DNA from: Zoroaster sp. YZ-2022
Lineage: Eukaryota > Echinodermata > Asteroidea > Forcipulatida > Zoroasteridae
Direction: 5' to 3'
NCBI GenBank assembly: GCA_029582265.1
Contig: CM055823.1
Span: 16,923,019-16,987,018 of the forward strand
DNA: 64,000 bases
Shown here piece by piece: positions 49,601 to 61,799 of the stretch. The translations under genes and the position numbers were made by a program. Position 1 is the stretch's first letter; the number at the start of each line of letters is the position of its first letter. The notes under the pieces were generated by a model, which saw nothing but the letters and a program-made list of their open reading frames with translations, had not been told where the DNA came from and did no database searches.

Positions 49601-52600
49601 CCGCAATTTAGCTATCCAAACTCCAGCGCGCATATTATTCACACAATACATATATGTACACGGATCCAGATGAATAAACTAAATAAAACCCTCGTCGTCA
49701 TCCAGGAAATCTCAGGGGAAGATGTTTAACAAGCAGACATGATAAAACGGACACTTTCAGTCGAAAGGTTGACTTTAACCGTAAGGGAAATTCACGAACT
49801 GTGTATTTTATTTACCAATCTCAATAATCACAAAATATACATAGTGCCCTCTCTTGATTAGACAATTAATTATGCATGAGGCCAAACAAAATAAATTGTT
49901 GAGTTGCCCTCCAGTGAAAATATTTGAAGGGGTCGGTCGATCGGGATTTTTTATTATTATTTTTTTTCTTCTCCTTGACTGTCATTTTAAGATTGAAATG
50001 CATTGGAACTGAAACCACATACCATGTTTTTCATTTGTATACCTATCAGCAAGGAATTTTGCTTCAGAATAAAAGTATCCCAAGCATTTTGTTGTACTTT
50101 TCGCTGTGCTTGACACAGCAAATTCATCCATATTGCGTGCAATGCTCAACATGCAATATGTGAGTGGCCATTCGATTTTAAATCGTGTAGATTGAGTCGC
50201 AATCGTTGACACACGTACAGTGCGGGGAGCCAGTGCACAACGTGTGAGGGCCATTTGATTTGAAAACGTGTAGATTGAGTCGCAATCGTTGAGATACAAA
50301 ACAGTGCGCGAAGCCAGTGGAAAACATGTGAGGGGGCCATTCGATTGGAAAACGTGCAGATTGAGTCGCAATCGTTGGCACACAGTGTGTGAGAAGGCAG
50401 TGCACCATGTGAGGGCCGGGGCCATTCGATTTGAAAACATGTACTGTAGATTGAGTCTTGGGTACCAGTAAATTTACCGGTAAAAAAAGTGGAAAATTTC
50501 ACAAATCAAACGTATTTATGTTTTATACATGTTGAAATGGCAGCAATTGAGCTGTATACTCCTCAGGGAGCTGAGATGGTTTCAGGAATGATTTATGAGC
50601 CTGATGAGCAGGGGTAATGCGCCTTGAGCACCAGTTTGGTGGATACGTGCGCCATATAAGTCCACATTATTATTATTATTAGGCCTATTAATATTACTAT
50701 TCAAAAGAGAATTTCTACATGGTGTCACCACAAACAGTCATGATCAATGCATACTCAACTGCATGCATATACAGCCATCATGGGAACAATTCCTGGTAAA
50801 ATACCCCAGGTGTTGCAAAACTTAATTTCATAATTTGTTTCCCGCCTCCCCATGCCCCATCCTCTTCTATACTGCACACTCAAGCCTTGGTAGATTTTGC
50901 AGAAAACCTAGCTTATACTTGGTTCTAAATACCGGTACTAGTAATAGCGGTTGCACAGAGTGATCAAAGCATTTATGCTCACTGTAACGTTAATCTTAAA
51001 ATTATTCAGTACTCACAAATGAATGGTTCACACAAGTCTGTATTCCAGATCCAAACTAAACTGTGAATCTTGATCATGTTGATGTTTGTTTACCGGTGGT
51101 GGTATACACATGAAGCGCCCTCTTTCGTCAGCTTAGGACTGCATGCAATGTATCCACGCAGTACATAACTTAAAGGGACAGTATTGTCACGATCAACAGG
51201 GCATGGAATCAGAGTACTTGTTTTATATTAACTTAGTGACTGAAAATAATACCCGAAATAGTAAGGTCATGACCGTTGCTGCTGAATAAATGAGCCAGTA
51301 ATGTTCTAGCCTTGATCAAGGCGCGTCAGAACGGTTTGGTCTCATAATATTATTTTGTTCCGCAATTTAGCTATCCAAACTCCAGCGCGCATATTATTCA
51401 CACAATACATATATGTACACGGATCCAGATGAATAAACTAAATAAAACCCTCGTCGTCATCCAGGAAATCTCAGGGGAAGATGTTTAACAAGCAGACATG
51501 ATAAAACGGACACTTTCAGTCGAAAGGTTGACTTTAACCGTAAGGGAAATTCACGAACTGTGTATTTTATTTACCAATCTCAATAATCACAAAATATACA
51601 TAGTGCCCTCTCTTGATTAGACAATTAATTATGCATGAGGCCAAACAAAATAAATTGTTGAGTTGCCCTCCAGTGAAAATATTTGAAGGGGTCGGTCGAT
51701 CGGGATTTTTTATTATTATTTTTTTTCTTCTCCTTGACTGTCATTTTAAGATTGAAATGCATTGGAACTGAAACCACATACCATGTTTTTCATTTGTATA
51801 CCTATCAGCAAGGAATTTTGCTTCAGAATAAAAGTATCCCAAGCATTTTTGTTGTACTTTTCGCTGTGATTGACACAGCAAATTCATCCATATTGCGTGC
51901 AATGCTCAACATGCAACATGTGAGTGGCCATTCGATTTGAAATCGTGTAGATTGAGTCGCAATCGTTGACACACGTACAGTGCGGGGAGCCAGTGCACAA
52001 CGTGTGAGGGCCATTTGATTTGAAAACGTGTAGATTGAGTCGCAATCGTTGAGATACAAAACAGTGCGCGAAGCCAGTGGAAAACATGTGAGGGGGCCAT
52101 TCGATTGGAAAACGTGCAGATTGAGTCGCAATCGTTGGCACACAGTGTGTGAGAAGGCAGTGCACCATGTGAGGGCCGGGGCCATTCGATTTGAAAACAT
52201 GTACTGTAGATTGAGTCTTGGGTACCAGTAAATTTACCGGTAAAAAAAGTGGAAAATTTCACAAATCAAACGTATTTATGTTTTATACATGTTGAAATGG
52301 CAGCAATTGAGCTGTATACTCCTCAGGGAGCTGAGATGGTTTCAGGAATGATTTATGAGCCTGATGAGCAGGGGTAATGCGCCTTGAGCACCAGTTTGGT
52401 GGATACGTGCGCCATATAAGTCCACATTATTATTATTATTAGGCCTATCAATATTACTATTCAAAAGAGAATTTCTACATGGTGTCACCACAAACAGTCA
52501 TGATCAATGCATACTCAACTGCATGCATATACATCCATCATGGGAACAATTCCTGGTAAAAAAAAACCAGGTGTTGCAAAACTTAATTTCATAATTTGTT

Positions 52601-54914
52601 TTCCGCCTCCCCATGCCCCATCCTCTTCTATACTGCACACTCAAGCCTTGGTAGATTTTGCAGAAAACCTAGCTTATACTTGGTTCTAAATACCGGTACT
52701 AGTAATGGTGGTTGCACAGAGTGATCAAAGCATTTATGCTCAGTGTAACGTTAATCTTAAAATTATTCATTACTCACAAATGAATGGTTCACACAAGTCT
52801 GTATTCCAGATCCAAACTGAACTATGAATCTTGATCATGTTGATGTTTGTTTACCGGTGGTACATGGTATACACATGAAGCGCCCTCTTTCGTCAGCTTA
52901 GGACTGCATGCAATGTATCCACGCAGTACATAACTTAAAGGGACAGTATTGTCACGATCAACAGGGCATGGAATCAGAGTACTTGTTTTATATTAACTTA
53001 GTGACTGAAAATAATACCCGAAATAGTAAGGTCATGACCGTTGCTGCTGAATAAATGAGCCAGTAATGTTCTAGCCTTGATCAAGGCGCGTCAGAACGGT
53101 TTGGTCTCATAATGTTATTTTGCCCCGCAATTTAGCTATCCAAACTCCAGCGCGCATATTATTCACACAATACATATATGTACACGGATCCAGATGAATA
53201 AACTAAATAAAACCCTCGTCGTCATCCAGGAAATCTCAGGGGAAGATGTTTAACAAGCAGACATGATAAAACGGACACTTTCAGTCGAAAGGTTGACTTT
53301 AACCGTAAGGGAAATTCACGAACTGTGTATTTTATTTACCAATCTCAATAATCACAAAATATACATAGTGCCCTCTCTTGATTAGACAATTAATTATGCA
53401 TGAGGCCAAACAAAATAAATTGTTGAGTTGCCCTCCAGTGAAAATATTTGAAGGGCTCGGTCGATCGGGATTTTTATTATTATTTTTTTCTTCTCCTTGA
53501 CTGTCATTTTAAGATTGAAATGCATTGGAACTGAAACCACATACCATGTTTTCATTTGTATACCTATCAGCAAGGAATTTTGCTTCAGAATAAAAGTATC
53601 CCAAGCATTTTTGTTGTACTTTTCGCTGTGATTGACACAGCAAATTCATCCATATTGCGTGCAATGCTCAACATGCAACATGTGAGTGGCCATTCGATTT
53701 GAAATCGTGTAGATTGAGTCGCAATCGTTGACACACGTACAGTGCGGGGAGCCAGTGCACAACGTGTGAGGGCCATTTGATTTGAAAACGTGTAGATTGA
53801 GTCGCAATCGTTGACATACAAAACAGTGCGCGAAGCCAGTGGAAAACATGTGAGGGGGCCATTCGATTGGAAAACGTGCAGATTGAGTCGCAATCGTTGG
53901 CACACAGTGTGTGAGAAGGCAGTGCACCATGTGAGGGCCGGGGCCATTCGATTTGAAAACATGTACTGTAGATTGAGTCTTGGGTACCAGTAAATTTACC
54001 GGTAAAAAAAGTGGAAAATTTCACAAATCAAACGTATTTATGTTTTATACATGTTGAAATGGCAGCAATTGAGCTGTATACTCCTTAGGGAGCTGAGATG
54101 GTTTCAGGAATGATTTATGAGCCTGATGAGCAGGGGTAATGCGCCTTGAGCACCAGTTTGGTGGATACGTGCGCCATATAAGTCCACATTATTATTATTA
54201 TTAGGCCTATCAATATTACTATTCAAAAGAGAATTTCTACATGGTGTCACCACAAACAGTCATGATCAATGCATACTCAACTGCATGCATATACATCCAT
54301 CATGGGAACAATTCCTGGTAAAAAAAAAAACCAGGTGTTGCAAAACTTAATTTCATAATTTGTTTTCCGCCTCCCCATGCCCCATCCTCTTCTATACTGC
54401 ACACTCAAGCCTTGGTAGATTTTGCAGAAAACCTAGCTTATACTTGGTTCTAAATACCGGTACTAGTAATGGTGGTTGCACAGAGTGATCAAAGCATTTA
54501 TGCTCAGTGTAACGTTAATCTTAAAATTATTCATTACTCACAAATGAATGGTTCACACAAGTCTGTATTCCAGATCCAAACTGAACTATGAATCTTGATC
54601 ATGTTGATGTTTGTTTACCGGTGGTACATGGTATACACATGAAGCGCCCTCTTTCGTCAGCTTAGGACTGCATGCAATGTATCCACGCAGTACATAACTT
54701 AAAGGGACAGTATTGTCAAGATCAACAGGGCATGGAATCAGAGTACTTGTTTTAGATTAACTTAGTGACTGAAAATAATACCCGAAATAATAAGGTCATG
54801 ACCGTTGCTGCTGAATAAATGAGCCAGTAATGTTCTAGCCTTGATCAAGGCGCGTCAGAACGGTTTGGTCTCATAGTATTATTTTTCCCGCAAGCTATCC
54901 AAACTCCAGCGCGC
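43498..54914. repeat. ~1.76-kb tandem array, six full units plus a half
   Basis: Units start at GAAATGGCAGCAATTGAGC: 43,498, 45,261, 47,014, 48,773, 50,534, 52,294 and 54,056 (periods 1,753-1,763). Differences between units are mostly scattered single bases and homopolymer lengths. Each unit holds the SINE 3' third, DNA shared with 12.45-12.6 kb, half a TTAA-type MITE, the left end of the element seen whole at 54,836, and a set of ~83-bp subrepeats. Junctions read ACATGTTGAAATGG versus TGCGTTGAAATGG at the first SINE. The last unit stops at about 54,914. Several 60-160-codon open frames recur in every unit but lack any coding signature. Confidence 0.97.
44886..45180. repeat. ~83-bp subrepeats within each 1.76-kb unit (first unit shown)
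   Basis: GTGAG..GGCCATTYGATTTGAAA with GATTGAGTCGCAATCGTTG recurs 3.5 times per unit (starts near 44,887, 44,970, 45,055 and 45,136 in the first). The inner GATTGAGTCGCAATC is nearly palindromic. The same set appears in all six full units. Confidence 0.88.
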
Positions 54915-55109
54915 ACGTCACATGGATCCATGCATACTGTATACAAGTCATGTACATCGTGTACATTCATGTACATGTATATATTGTACACTGTATGTGT
55001 ATTATGTACATAAAGTGGCCATTCGTCGTCGCGCCTTGATGTTTCTACACGTCATATCACATGCCAACATTTAAGGTGGAGCTCATAAATTAATCATCAT
55101 CATCGACGC

Positions 55110-56030
55110 TGTTCGTCTTTCAACATGGCGTCCTCAATATTTGTGTTCCAATGGTCACGGTTTATCGCCTTTTCTTGAGTCGATGCTAAGGTTTCATTCA
55201 AGTCTCTGAGTTCCTTTAGTATCAGAAAAACCCATGTTGCTTTTTACAGTTTCCTTTTGGCTTGTTTTACATATCTGAGGTGTTCTTGTAAGGCTTTCCG
55301 AGCTGGTTCTTCAGGTAGTCTCAAAAGGTGACCCTGCAGCTAAGATAATCGCCTTTATTTTTCTTGATCTTCTGGCTCCATCGGATTTCTTTTGTCTTTG
55401 TGTACAAGTCTTCATTTGATATCTTTTGGGGCCATCTTATGTCTAGAACTGTGTGCAGCAGGAACCTGGAAGGTGTCGATTTTTTTTGGTTCGAGGTTTT
55501 TTGTGATTGTCCATAGTTTGCTGTTGTATAGAAATATGCTGGATTACATACATTGAATGTCCTGACCTTTTTTTTCGATGGAAACCCTTTTGTTTTTGAA
55601 TATATTGTTTAGCTTATTGAAGGAAGCAATAGCACATCATTTTCTTCTGTTGATATCGTTTGCTGTATCAAGTAGAGTGCCTAGGTATTTGCAGGTCTTC
55701 CATTTGTCATTTGAGTTTCTACTTATTTTGTATTCTTCGGTCTTCTTTTCATTCACGTGAAGGTTGTATTTATTTAGTTGTTCTGGAATGATGTTCCGGA
55801 TATGATCTATCTTGTGCTGTGCTGTTGTGACCCAATTGATATCGTCGGCATATTGTTGATTTATTTCTAGTTGTGTATCGACATTTTTGGCATAGCTGTG
55901 ATCTTTTAGGTGATTTGGTAGTAATTCTTCTCTGTGGTTCTAGGTGCTTTTCATTTAAAGCAGAAGTAGAAAATGAAGATAACCGGGCTTAGGCAATCTC
56001 CTTGAGTTATGCCGATGTTGGTTACGATCT
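55110..56030 (-). pseudogene. Decayed non-LTR RT (endonuclease-RT type)
   Basis: On the minus strand, across broken frames: GITQGDCLSPVIFIFY (about 55,965-56,013), YADDINWVTTAQHK (about 55,810-55,850) and KTCKYLGTLLDTANDI (about 55,655-55,700), then a degraded C-terminal part. The order GxxQGDCLSP-YADD-YLG is that of RTE-type or related LINE reverse transcriptases. There are many stops. No element ends are evident. Confidence 0.75.
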
Positions 56031-56132
56031 TTTCGCCAAAGGTGTTTCCGATCCTGACCTGTAATTTGACGTCGCGTCGTCTATAAGTATCTTCATATGT
56101 AGTTCGTCATCTGTTAGGGTATTTCGAAGATG

Positions 56133-56568
56133 GGGGCGCGTTTTCGCGACTGTAACCAGAAACATGTTTGGGCTTTGGTCATTGGTTAAGCGTTTTCGCA
56201 AGTTCGGTTGTGCTGCGATGACGTCATTGTTCTGACCAAACATGAACCAAAGTTTGTGATCGGTTACGCTTGGCTTCAATATTTTGGATTGTAAAAAGTA
56301 ACTAAAGTTTTGTTAATTATTTGTTAAAACATGATGCCTTATGATTGTTCGTATACCAGTATATCTTTCAAGTTTATTACTAGCACTCACGAGTAGGTTC
56401 TATTTTGCCAAAAATTGAGTTACACCATATATTTTGAAAAACGTTGATGATTGAACACTTCGCAAACTGAAAACAATTTTCTTGTTACGTTAGCTAAGCC
56501 ATCTTGTTTCTGGTCAAGAATATGACGTCAGAAACAAGTTTCTGGTTAGGGTCGCGAAAACGCGCCCC
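56133..56568. mobile_element. 436-bp MITE
   Basis: GGGGCGCGTTTTCGCGAC at the left and GTCGCGAAAACGCGCCCC at the right are perfect inverses, followed inwards by TAACCAGAAAC. No coding capacity. Confidence 0.85.
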
Positions 56569-57649
56569 AGATCAAATTAATGCTACTATACCAAATTCAA
56601 AAACTAAAGACGTATTCTCATTGATTACTGGTTGGCCCAGCAACTGTTGCAATGCTTGCTGTTCGCGATACATGATTGTACTGTACATGTACAACTCGCC
56701 AGTGTTCATCCGCCAAGTGTACATCGTAGCCAAACGCGACGCACTATCGCTGCCCTTTCGCCAACAGTGGTCTAACAACATGTGCCCTCAACAGCTCATG
56801 CACGGTCCATTGGGTTACGTGTGTTTGCGCAGTGCATTGTATTGTGCTGTGTGTGTGGGGGATCAAACAGGGTAAAAGCTAGGGGCCTGTGATTGGCCAT
56901 CATTTCAAATGAACCGCCCACATCTTGCATACGCTGTACAGTGTACGTGTCCGGTCCGGGGACGGGGGATAGCGCATCGTGTTGGGCTAGCAATAGGTAC
57001 GGGCCGGGGATGTGAATACCGTGGTGGTAAGTGCGCACTCCGACAACAGCCTTGATCAAGGCTAGTAATGTTCAGTCACTGTGTTTACCTTAAACTAGGG
57101 CACCGATTCCATGCACTGTTGAAAGTCTGCTCTGATAGTGACGATATTGTCCCTTTAACGTGCATGTTTGATGGGCTGACACACAGTGGGCCAGGGTGAA
57201 ACCAATGTGCGCCAAAAGGGGTCATTTGTGTGTATGTGCCAGATTTTAATTCTTTTACATTTTTCTTAAGGTTGCTAAGACCCGCTACGACTATTTTATA
57301 AACAAATTAAACTTCAATTAATATTTAATAACTGTAGAAGCGCCTTACAATCTCAAAAAAAAAAAAAAATGTACAAAATTGTGATAAAAGCCTGTTGCCG
57401 GTAATACTGTTCAAATTGCCATTGTGGGCTTTTTACAGAAGCTATCGTCATGTGAATTGAAGTAACCTCAGTGAATGGTCTATATTTTATCACAATTATT
57501 GTATAAAAAGATACTTGCACTAAGAAGTCAAGCACCCCATCAGGTCATGATATTGGGCCATTTTTATACACTCCTTCAAATGTATATAATTTTATGGACC
57601 TCAAGTCTTACTTTTCAAGAAAAATTTAGGGCATTCAAATTAAGCATAA

Positions 57650-57671
57650 TGACCTCGGCATGCCGAGGTCA
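57650..57671. repeat. Perfect 22-bp palindrome
   Basis: The half-site TGACCTCGGCA is followed at once by its inverse. It contains two outward-facing AGGTCA hexamers. A cruciform or a protein-binding palindrome is possible. No nearby gene is evident. Confidence 0.6.
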
Positions 57672-59044
57672 CTTGCCGGCAAATGAATTTGGTCACTTTT
57701 TTATTTAGTGCATGGGGTGCACCCATAATATATACCAGGTAAGTGTAATATATACCAACGCTTCAGTTGACTGAAGCTCGCCACATTTACGTAATTAACC
57801 TTCTGTATTATTTGTATTCTACATCTACAGTTTTAACAGATGGTTATAGAAATTTAATATACCTTCATCATTATTTACGTCATGTGTCAATACGGTAATT
57901 ATATGTCCAGTATTTTCAGATTTGTTTATTTTTATTTATTTATTTAATTATTATTATTATTATTATTTTTTTTTTTTGGGGGGGGACAAACATACCTTTC
58001 GGGCCTATTTACCCATGAAACAAAACATAAATGAATGACTAAATTTGTGCAGTCATTAAAAGGCAATTATATGCACAGCATACACAAATTAAATAGGAGT
58101 GGGTCTGAAATGTCTCACTTATAATACCCAAAGTTGAACACCTCAGTCCACAACATTCAACCAGAGGGATGGGTGGGAGAAATGTTGAGGGGCTGGGGTA
58201 GGTCTGAGAAATGTTGAGCGGCGAGGTACGCGTGAAAAATTCCCCCGCCCTTTAATTTGAGCATTTTTAACAATCACTCCCAATAGGTGGGGGTGGGGGT
58301 GGACGTTTCAAAAAGTATGATTTCAGGAAAATCTGAGAACATTGATGAATATATACCGATGTAGGCTATCTACTCAAACAAGTTGTTTTTAACCCTACTT
58401 TTTAATGACTTTATTTTCTATATTGGCCTAATGAGCTGCAGGCGGAAATATTTTTCATATTTTTTGACCGATCACTAATACTGTCAGGGTCAAGATCAAA
58501 ATTACCTGCATACTTTTCATTTTGAAGCTGTGGGAGGAGTAGTGTTCAAGATTCAGAGTAGCTTCTTCAAGATGGTCTACTTTGGAGGGAAAGCTGTTGA
58601 TACAATGGGATCTGACTTCTTTTTCTCTTTTGTTTTGGCGGCATTTCAATGCGTCATAAATCCGAGATCAGCAGATTTGAAGTTGTATTGCAGATTCTCC
58701 TGTTTTTTATTTTTTTATTTTTATTTTATTTTATTTTATTTTTTATTCTGGAACACCGATCTGATAACGTATGCGATGACACTTCATGGTTACATATTGC
58801 CACATTATGTCACACTTTTAAATAGAGGACTGTACTCCAAGGATGTTGGTTCTTAATTTTGATGCACTCAAGTGTTGTGTATTGAAAATCATTTCTCACT
58901 TTGTGAGTAGTTCTTTAACGACATACCGTAACTATCACAACTAATCAATTGTGATTAATTCTCACGGAAAGACTTATGCAACATTGTAATGAATAACCAC
59001 AGTGAAATCAGAAGTAATATTGACAATAATTAGAAAGAAGTTGA

Positions 59045-59990
59045 TGGTGTCACCGTTAACTTAATTTCATTGTATGCGCCAAATGGTGCTTCTATGCGGA
59101 AGCAATTTGTTTTGTTGAATTTGAGAACTCTCTTTTGGATAACATATCCTAAATATAATTACATTATTGGAGGTAATCTTAACTGTCAGTTAGATTCAAG
59201 AAATATGTACGATCAAAGCAAAACTTCTATTTGTAAAATTATTCAGGAAAATGAACTCATTGATACTTGGCGATATATAGAGAATAAACCAGGATAGACA
59301 TTTTACCACAAAGTAATTAAAAGACCGAGTTAAATTGATTATGTTCTAATTTCAGAAACACTCGGATAACAACTAAAAGAAATTTCTGTTGATTCTTCCG
59401 GTCTGTCAGATCACATTACAGTAATTGTCCGTTTTGATTATCAAACCATTCCCACAGGAAAGGGAAGATGGGTTTGTAATAATGAACTTCATAAAGACGA
59501 CAAATGTAAAACTTGAGTTGAATAGTTTTGGAAATTTTGGATTACCCCAAAAAGACTGTTATGACTGTTATTTGTTTGCTGGGATATTGGAAAAAATAGT
59601 CAAAACAATTATTAAATATTATTAAGGCGAGAAAAGATACAAAGAAAAACAGGAATAAGAAGAAGGGTACGATTATGTTATTAGTAATCCTTCAAACAAT
59701 ACAATAACTGAGCTAGAATTAAAGGAGAAAAATATTAAACTTTACACTCAGATTGCATACATAATGTGGGCAGAGAAAAACTGAGTAAATCTACTTTTCT
59801 TTCTGCCAAAAAGCATCAACGGAAAAACAATGTTGAATAAATGTGGGTACAAGGAGAACAGGAGTTTATGACTGAAAGAAGAAAATAAGGATGAGTGAAA
59901 ATGAAAAAAAAAAGTCAGACAGGGAGACAAATGAATTAACAAGCAACACATACATAAAACAAATTAATGTTAAATGGTTGTGGGGGAAAA
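59045..59990 (+). pseudogene. L1/Tx1-like LINE, endonuclease domain remnant
   Basis: YAPNGASMRKQFVLLNLRTL followed by IIGGNLNC (family GGDFN, here changed) and later VDSSGLSDH, the C-terminal SDH motif of APE-type endonucleases. Several stops follow. The RT C-terminal part appears downstream at 60,460-60,900. Confidence 0.72.
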
Positions 59991-60117
59991 AAGAAGTAAA
60001 ATTAGTCATTCCCTTCCTGTAAGTTGAAACCATGGGGGTGAATGGTGTGGATACGCCAGATGCACATCTTTTCTCTGCTGAGATGGATTATTAACCCTTC
60101 TTTGTTTTCCATCTTAG

Positions 60118-60189
60118 GTATCTCTATGACAACAAAATCAGTGAAATTGAACCCGGAACATTTGATGGTCTACAGAATCTGCGAATCTT
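60118..60189 (+). CDS. Leucine-rich-repeat exon (one 24-residue LRR)
   Basis: 72 bases between a CCATCTTAG acceptor and a GTAAGT donor, reading YLYDNKISEIEPGTFDGLQN then LRI, with a leucine codon split at both junctions (phase 2-2). This is the standard extracellular LRR pattern, xLxxNxIxxIxxGxFxGLxxL. Symmetric single-LRR exons of 72 bases are usual in Slit-, LRIG- and Toll-type genes. The rest of the gene is not visible in the window. Confidence 0.8.
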
Positions 60190-60454
60190 GTAAGTATTTA
60201 TGTCATTAATTTCAATCACGCAGCATTGTGCCACCGATTTCTGTTGACTGAAGTTACGTCTCACTACAAGCAAATTAGTTGAAGTGCCTAGTTTATGTTT
60301 GCCGATCAAAATATATGTCTGCTGTTTCGATTGAATATCGAAATGCAATTTAGTTTTATTAAAAAATTACTTTGAAATTGAAAAAAAGAAATAGAGGCGA
60401 AAGAGGTGACTTAAAAAAAAATGGAGACCTATCAGTCTTCTCAATGTTGAAGGA

Positions 60455-60900
60455 TCCGGTTCAAAAATCAACAATCAGAAAACCCAAGGCTTATAGTTGG
60501 GAGCATGGAAAGACAGAAAAACAGGAACAATCACAAATTTAAATTCTTGGCCTACATTTCGAAAATGAGATCAAGCCGGAAGACAATTGGGCAGAGAGAA
60601 TAAACATAGTGAAGACTATTTTGAATAGAAATATTACTAAATGACTAAGAAATTGATAAAGTTATCATGCAATTTTATTGGTCATCGAAACCAGACAAAA
60701 TCAAAACAGACACTATAAGGGGATCTCCAGAATTAGGTGCAACTGGATTAATCATCATCACATGCAAAATAGATGCGTTAACATTAAACTGTCTGCAAAA
60801 ATATACCAAAACTCAAGGAAAATGGAAATATTTATTTGATTTTTGGATCCAAATGATTAAAAAAATCTTGGTTATTTTGTCTTTAACAATCCTAAACTGA
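60455..60900 (+). pseudogene. L1/Tx1-like LINE, C-terminal RT remnant
   Basis: NWAERINIVKTILNRNITK (about 60,587-60,640) and FYWSSKPDKIKTDTI then ELGATG (60,671-60,745) match the thumb/connection region of Tx1/L1-type RTs. It has the same strand as the endonuclease remnant, but the RT palm between them is missing and the LRR exon lies there instead. Confidence 0.65.
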
Positions 60901-60979
60901 TGGGAGCAAAAATACTCAGTTTTTATTGAGATTTAATTAAAGCTGGGTGGCCAAAGGATAATCTCCAGAATTTTTCATG

Positions 60980-61790
60980 TGTTAAAATATTAATAAGCGA
61001 ATAATTCGTGCAAAAAAGGGCGAATTTGGTTTGTTTAAATATTGATTGTCTATTCGTTTGGGCCTTGTTTGTAAGCATTTGTCCATTGGAGTTAAAATCA
61101 CACCGAGTATTGAGTGGGAGTTTTTCTTAAGAATATAATTTATAATGTTCCAGGTTTGTTTGATATTGGATTTTTGCATCAGAAAACTTCTCTGCATAGT
61201 ACCTGACTTTGACAACTTTGATCAGACCATTAAGTTTGTTACGGAATTTCTTGTACTTCATTTTGTTGGCATTGTTTGGTTTGATCAGGAAGTTCTTCAT
61301 ACAATTTGTTTTTGTGTTTGATGGACGGTATGATGTCATTGGTCATCTATGGTTTAAATCTTCTATTATGACTGATATTTTGAACTGGGAAATGAGAATC
61401 ATAAAGATGAGTAAACATAGTGATGAAGGTATTATAAGCAGTATCGGGGTTTTCACATGAGTACATTTCCCTCTAGTCAACATCCAATAAACAGTGTTGT
61501 TGTAACTGAATAATATTTTCTTGGTTGAAACAATCTGAAGGATTGAGTGCCTTTCTCTTTATTGAGATGTGAATCATTTAATTGAATCATGAGAAAATGG
61601 GTAGTGATCGGAAGCATCGATAAACAAGATTCTAGATTTGGATGGTAAATCACAACTATTAGTAAGGATGCTATTTATTAACGTAGCTGTGGAGTCAGTG
61701 ATACGGTATGTTTGTGGATAGTTGGTGAGAATGAGTTACTGAAGAGACAATCTACAAAATGGGAAGTCAGCAGTAGTCAATAAAGATGGG
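60980..61790 (-). pseudogene. Minus-strand LINE remnant (endonuclease end to RT linker)
   Basis: Reading right to left: PQTYRITDSTATLINSILTN and SDHYPF (about 61,600-61,740) of the endonuclease, then KMKYKKFRNKLNGLIKVVKV (about 61,205-61,265) and YYAEKFSDA, then IKQTWNIINYILKKN (61,125-61,170). This order matches CR1/Jockey-type LINEs. Multiple stops. No RT motifs survive. Confidence 0.7.
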
Positions 61791-61799
61791 TTTCAAACA

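Larger units (their letters stand above)
54836..57063. mobile_element. 2.2-kb TIR element with 10-bp target duplication (MULE-like)
   Basis: AGTAATGTTC occurs at 54,826-54,835 and 57,064-57,073. Both ends carry the palindromic word AGCCTTGATCAAGGC. A 9-10 base duplication with TIRs suggests a MULE. Inside are a minus-strand LINE RT remnant and a second MITE. The left ~75 bases of this element recur in every 1.76-kb unit. Confidence 0.75.
54699..57158. mobile_element. TTAA-flanked MITE split by a 2.2-kb element
   Basis: TTAAAGGGACAGTATTGTCA at 54,699 pairs with the inverse ACGATATTGTCCCTTTAA ending 57,158. The two halves (54,699-54,835 and 57,064-57,158) together make a ~240-base MITE like that at 38.3 kb. 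Confidence 0.8.

Noticed and set aside
43711..53993. Recurring 60-160-codon frames in the 1.76-kb array (for example those with FQIEWP or IATQST repeats)
   Set aside because: They arise from the non-coding ~83-bp subrepeats on several frames and both strands; no conserved frame preference.
57950..57985. Mixed A/T then T/G homopolymer run as a LINE poly-A tail
   Set aside because: No LINE body adjoins it on either strand.
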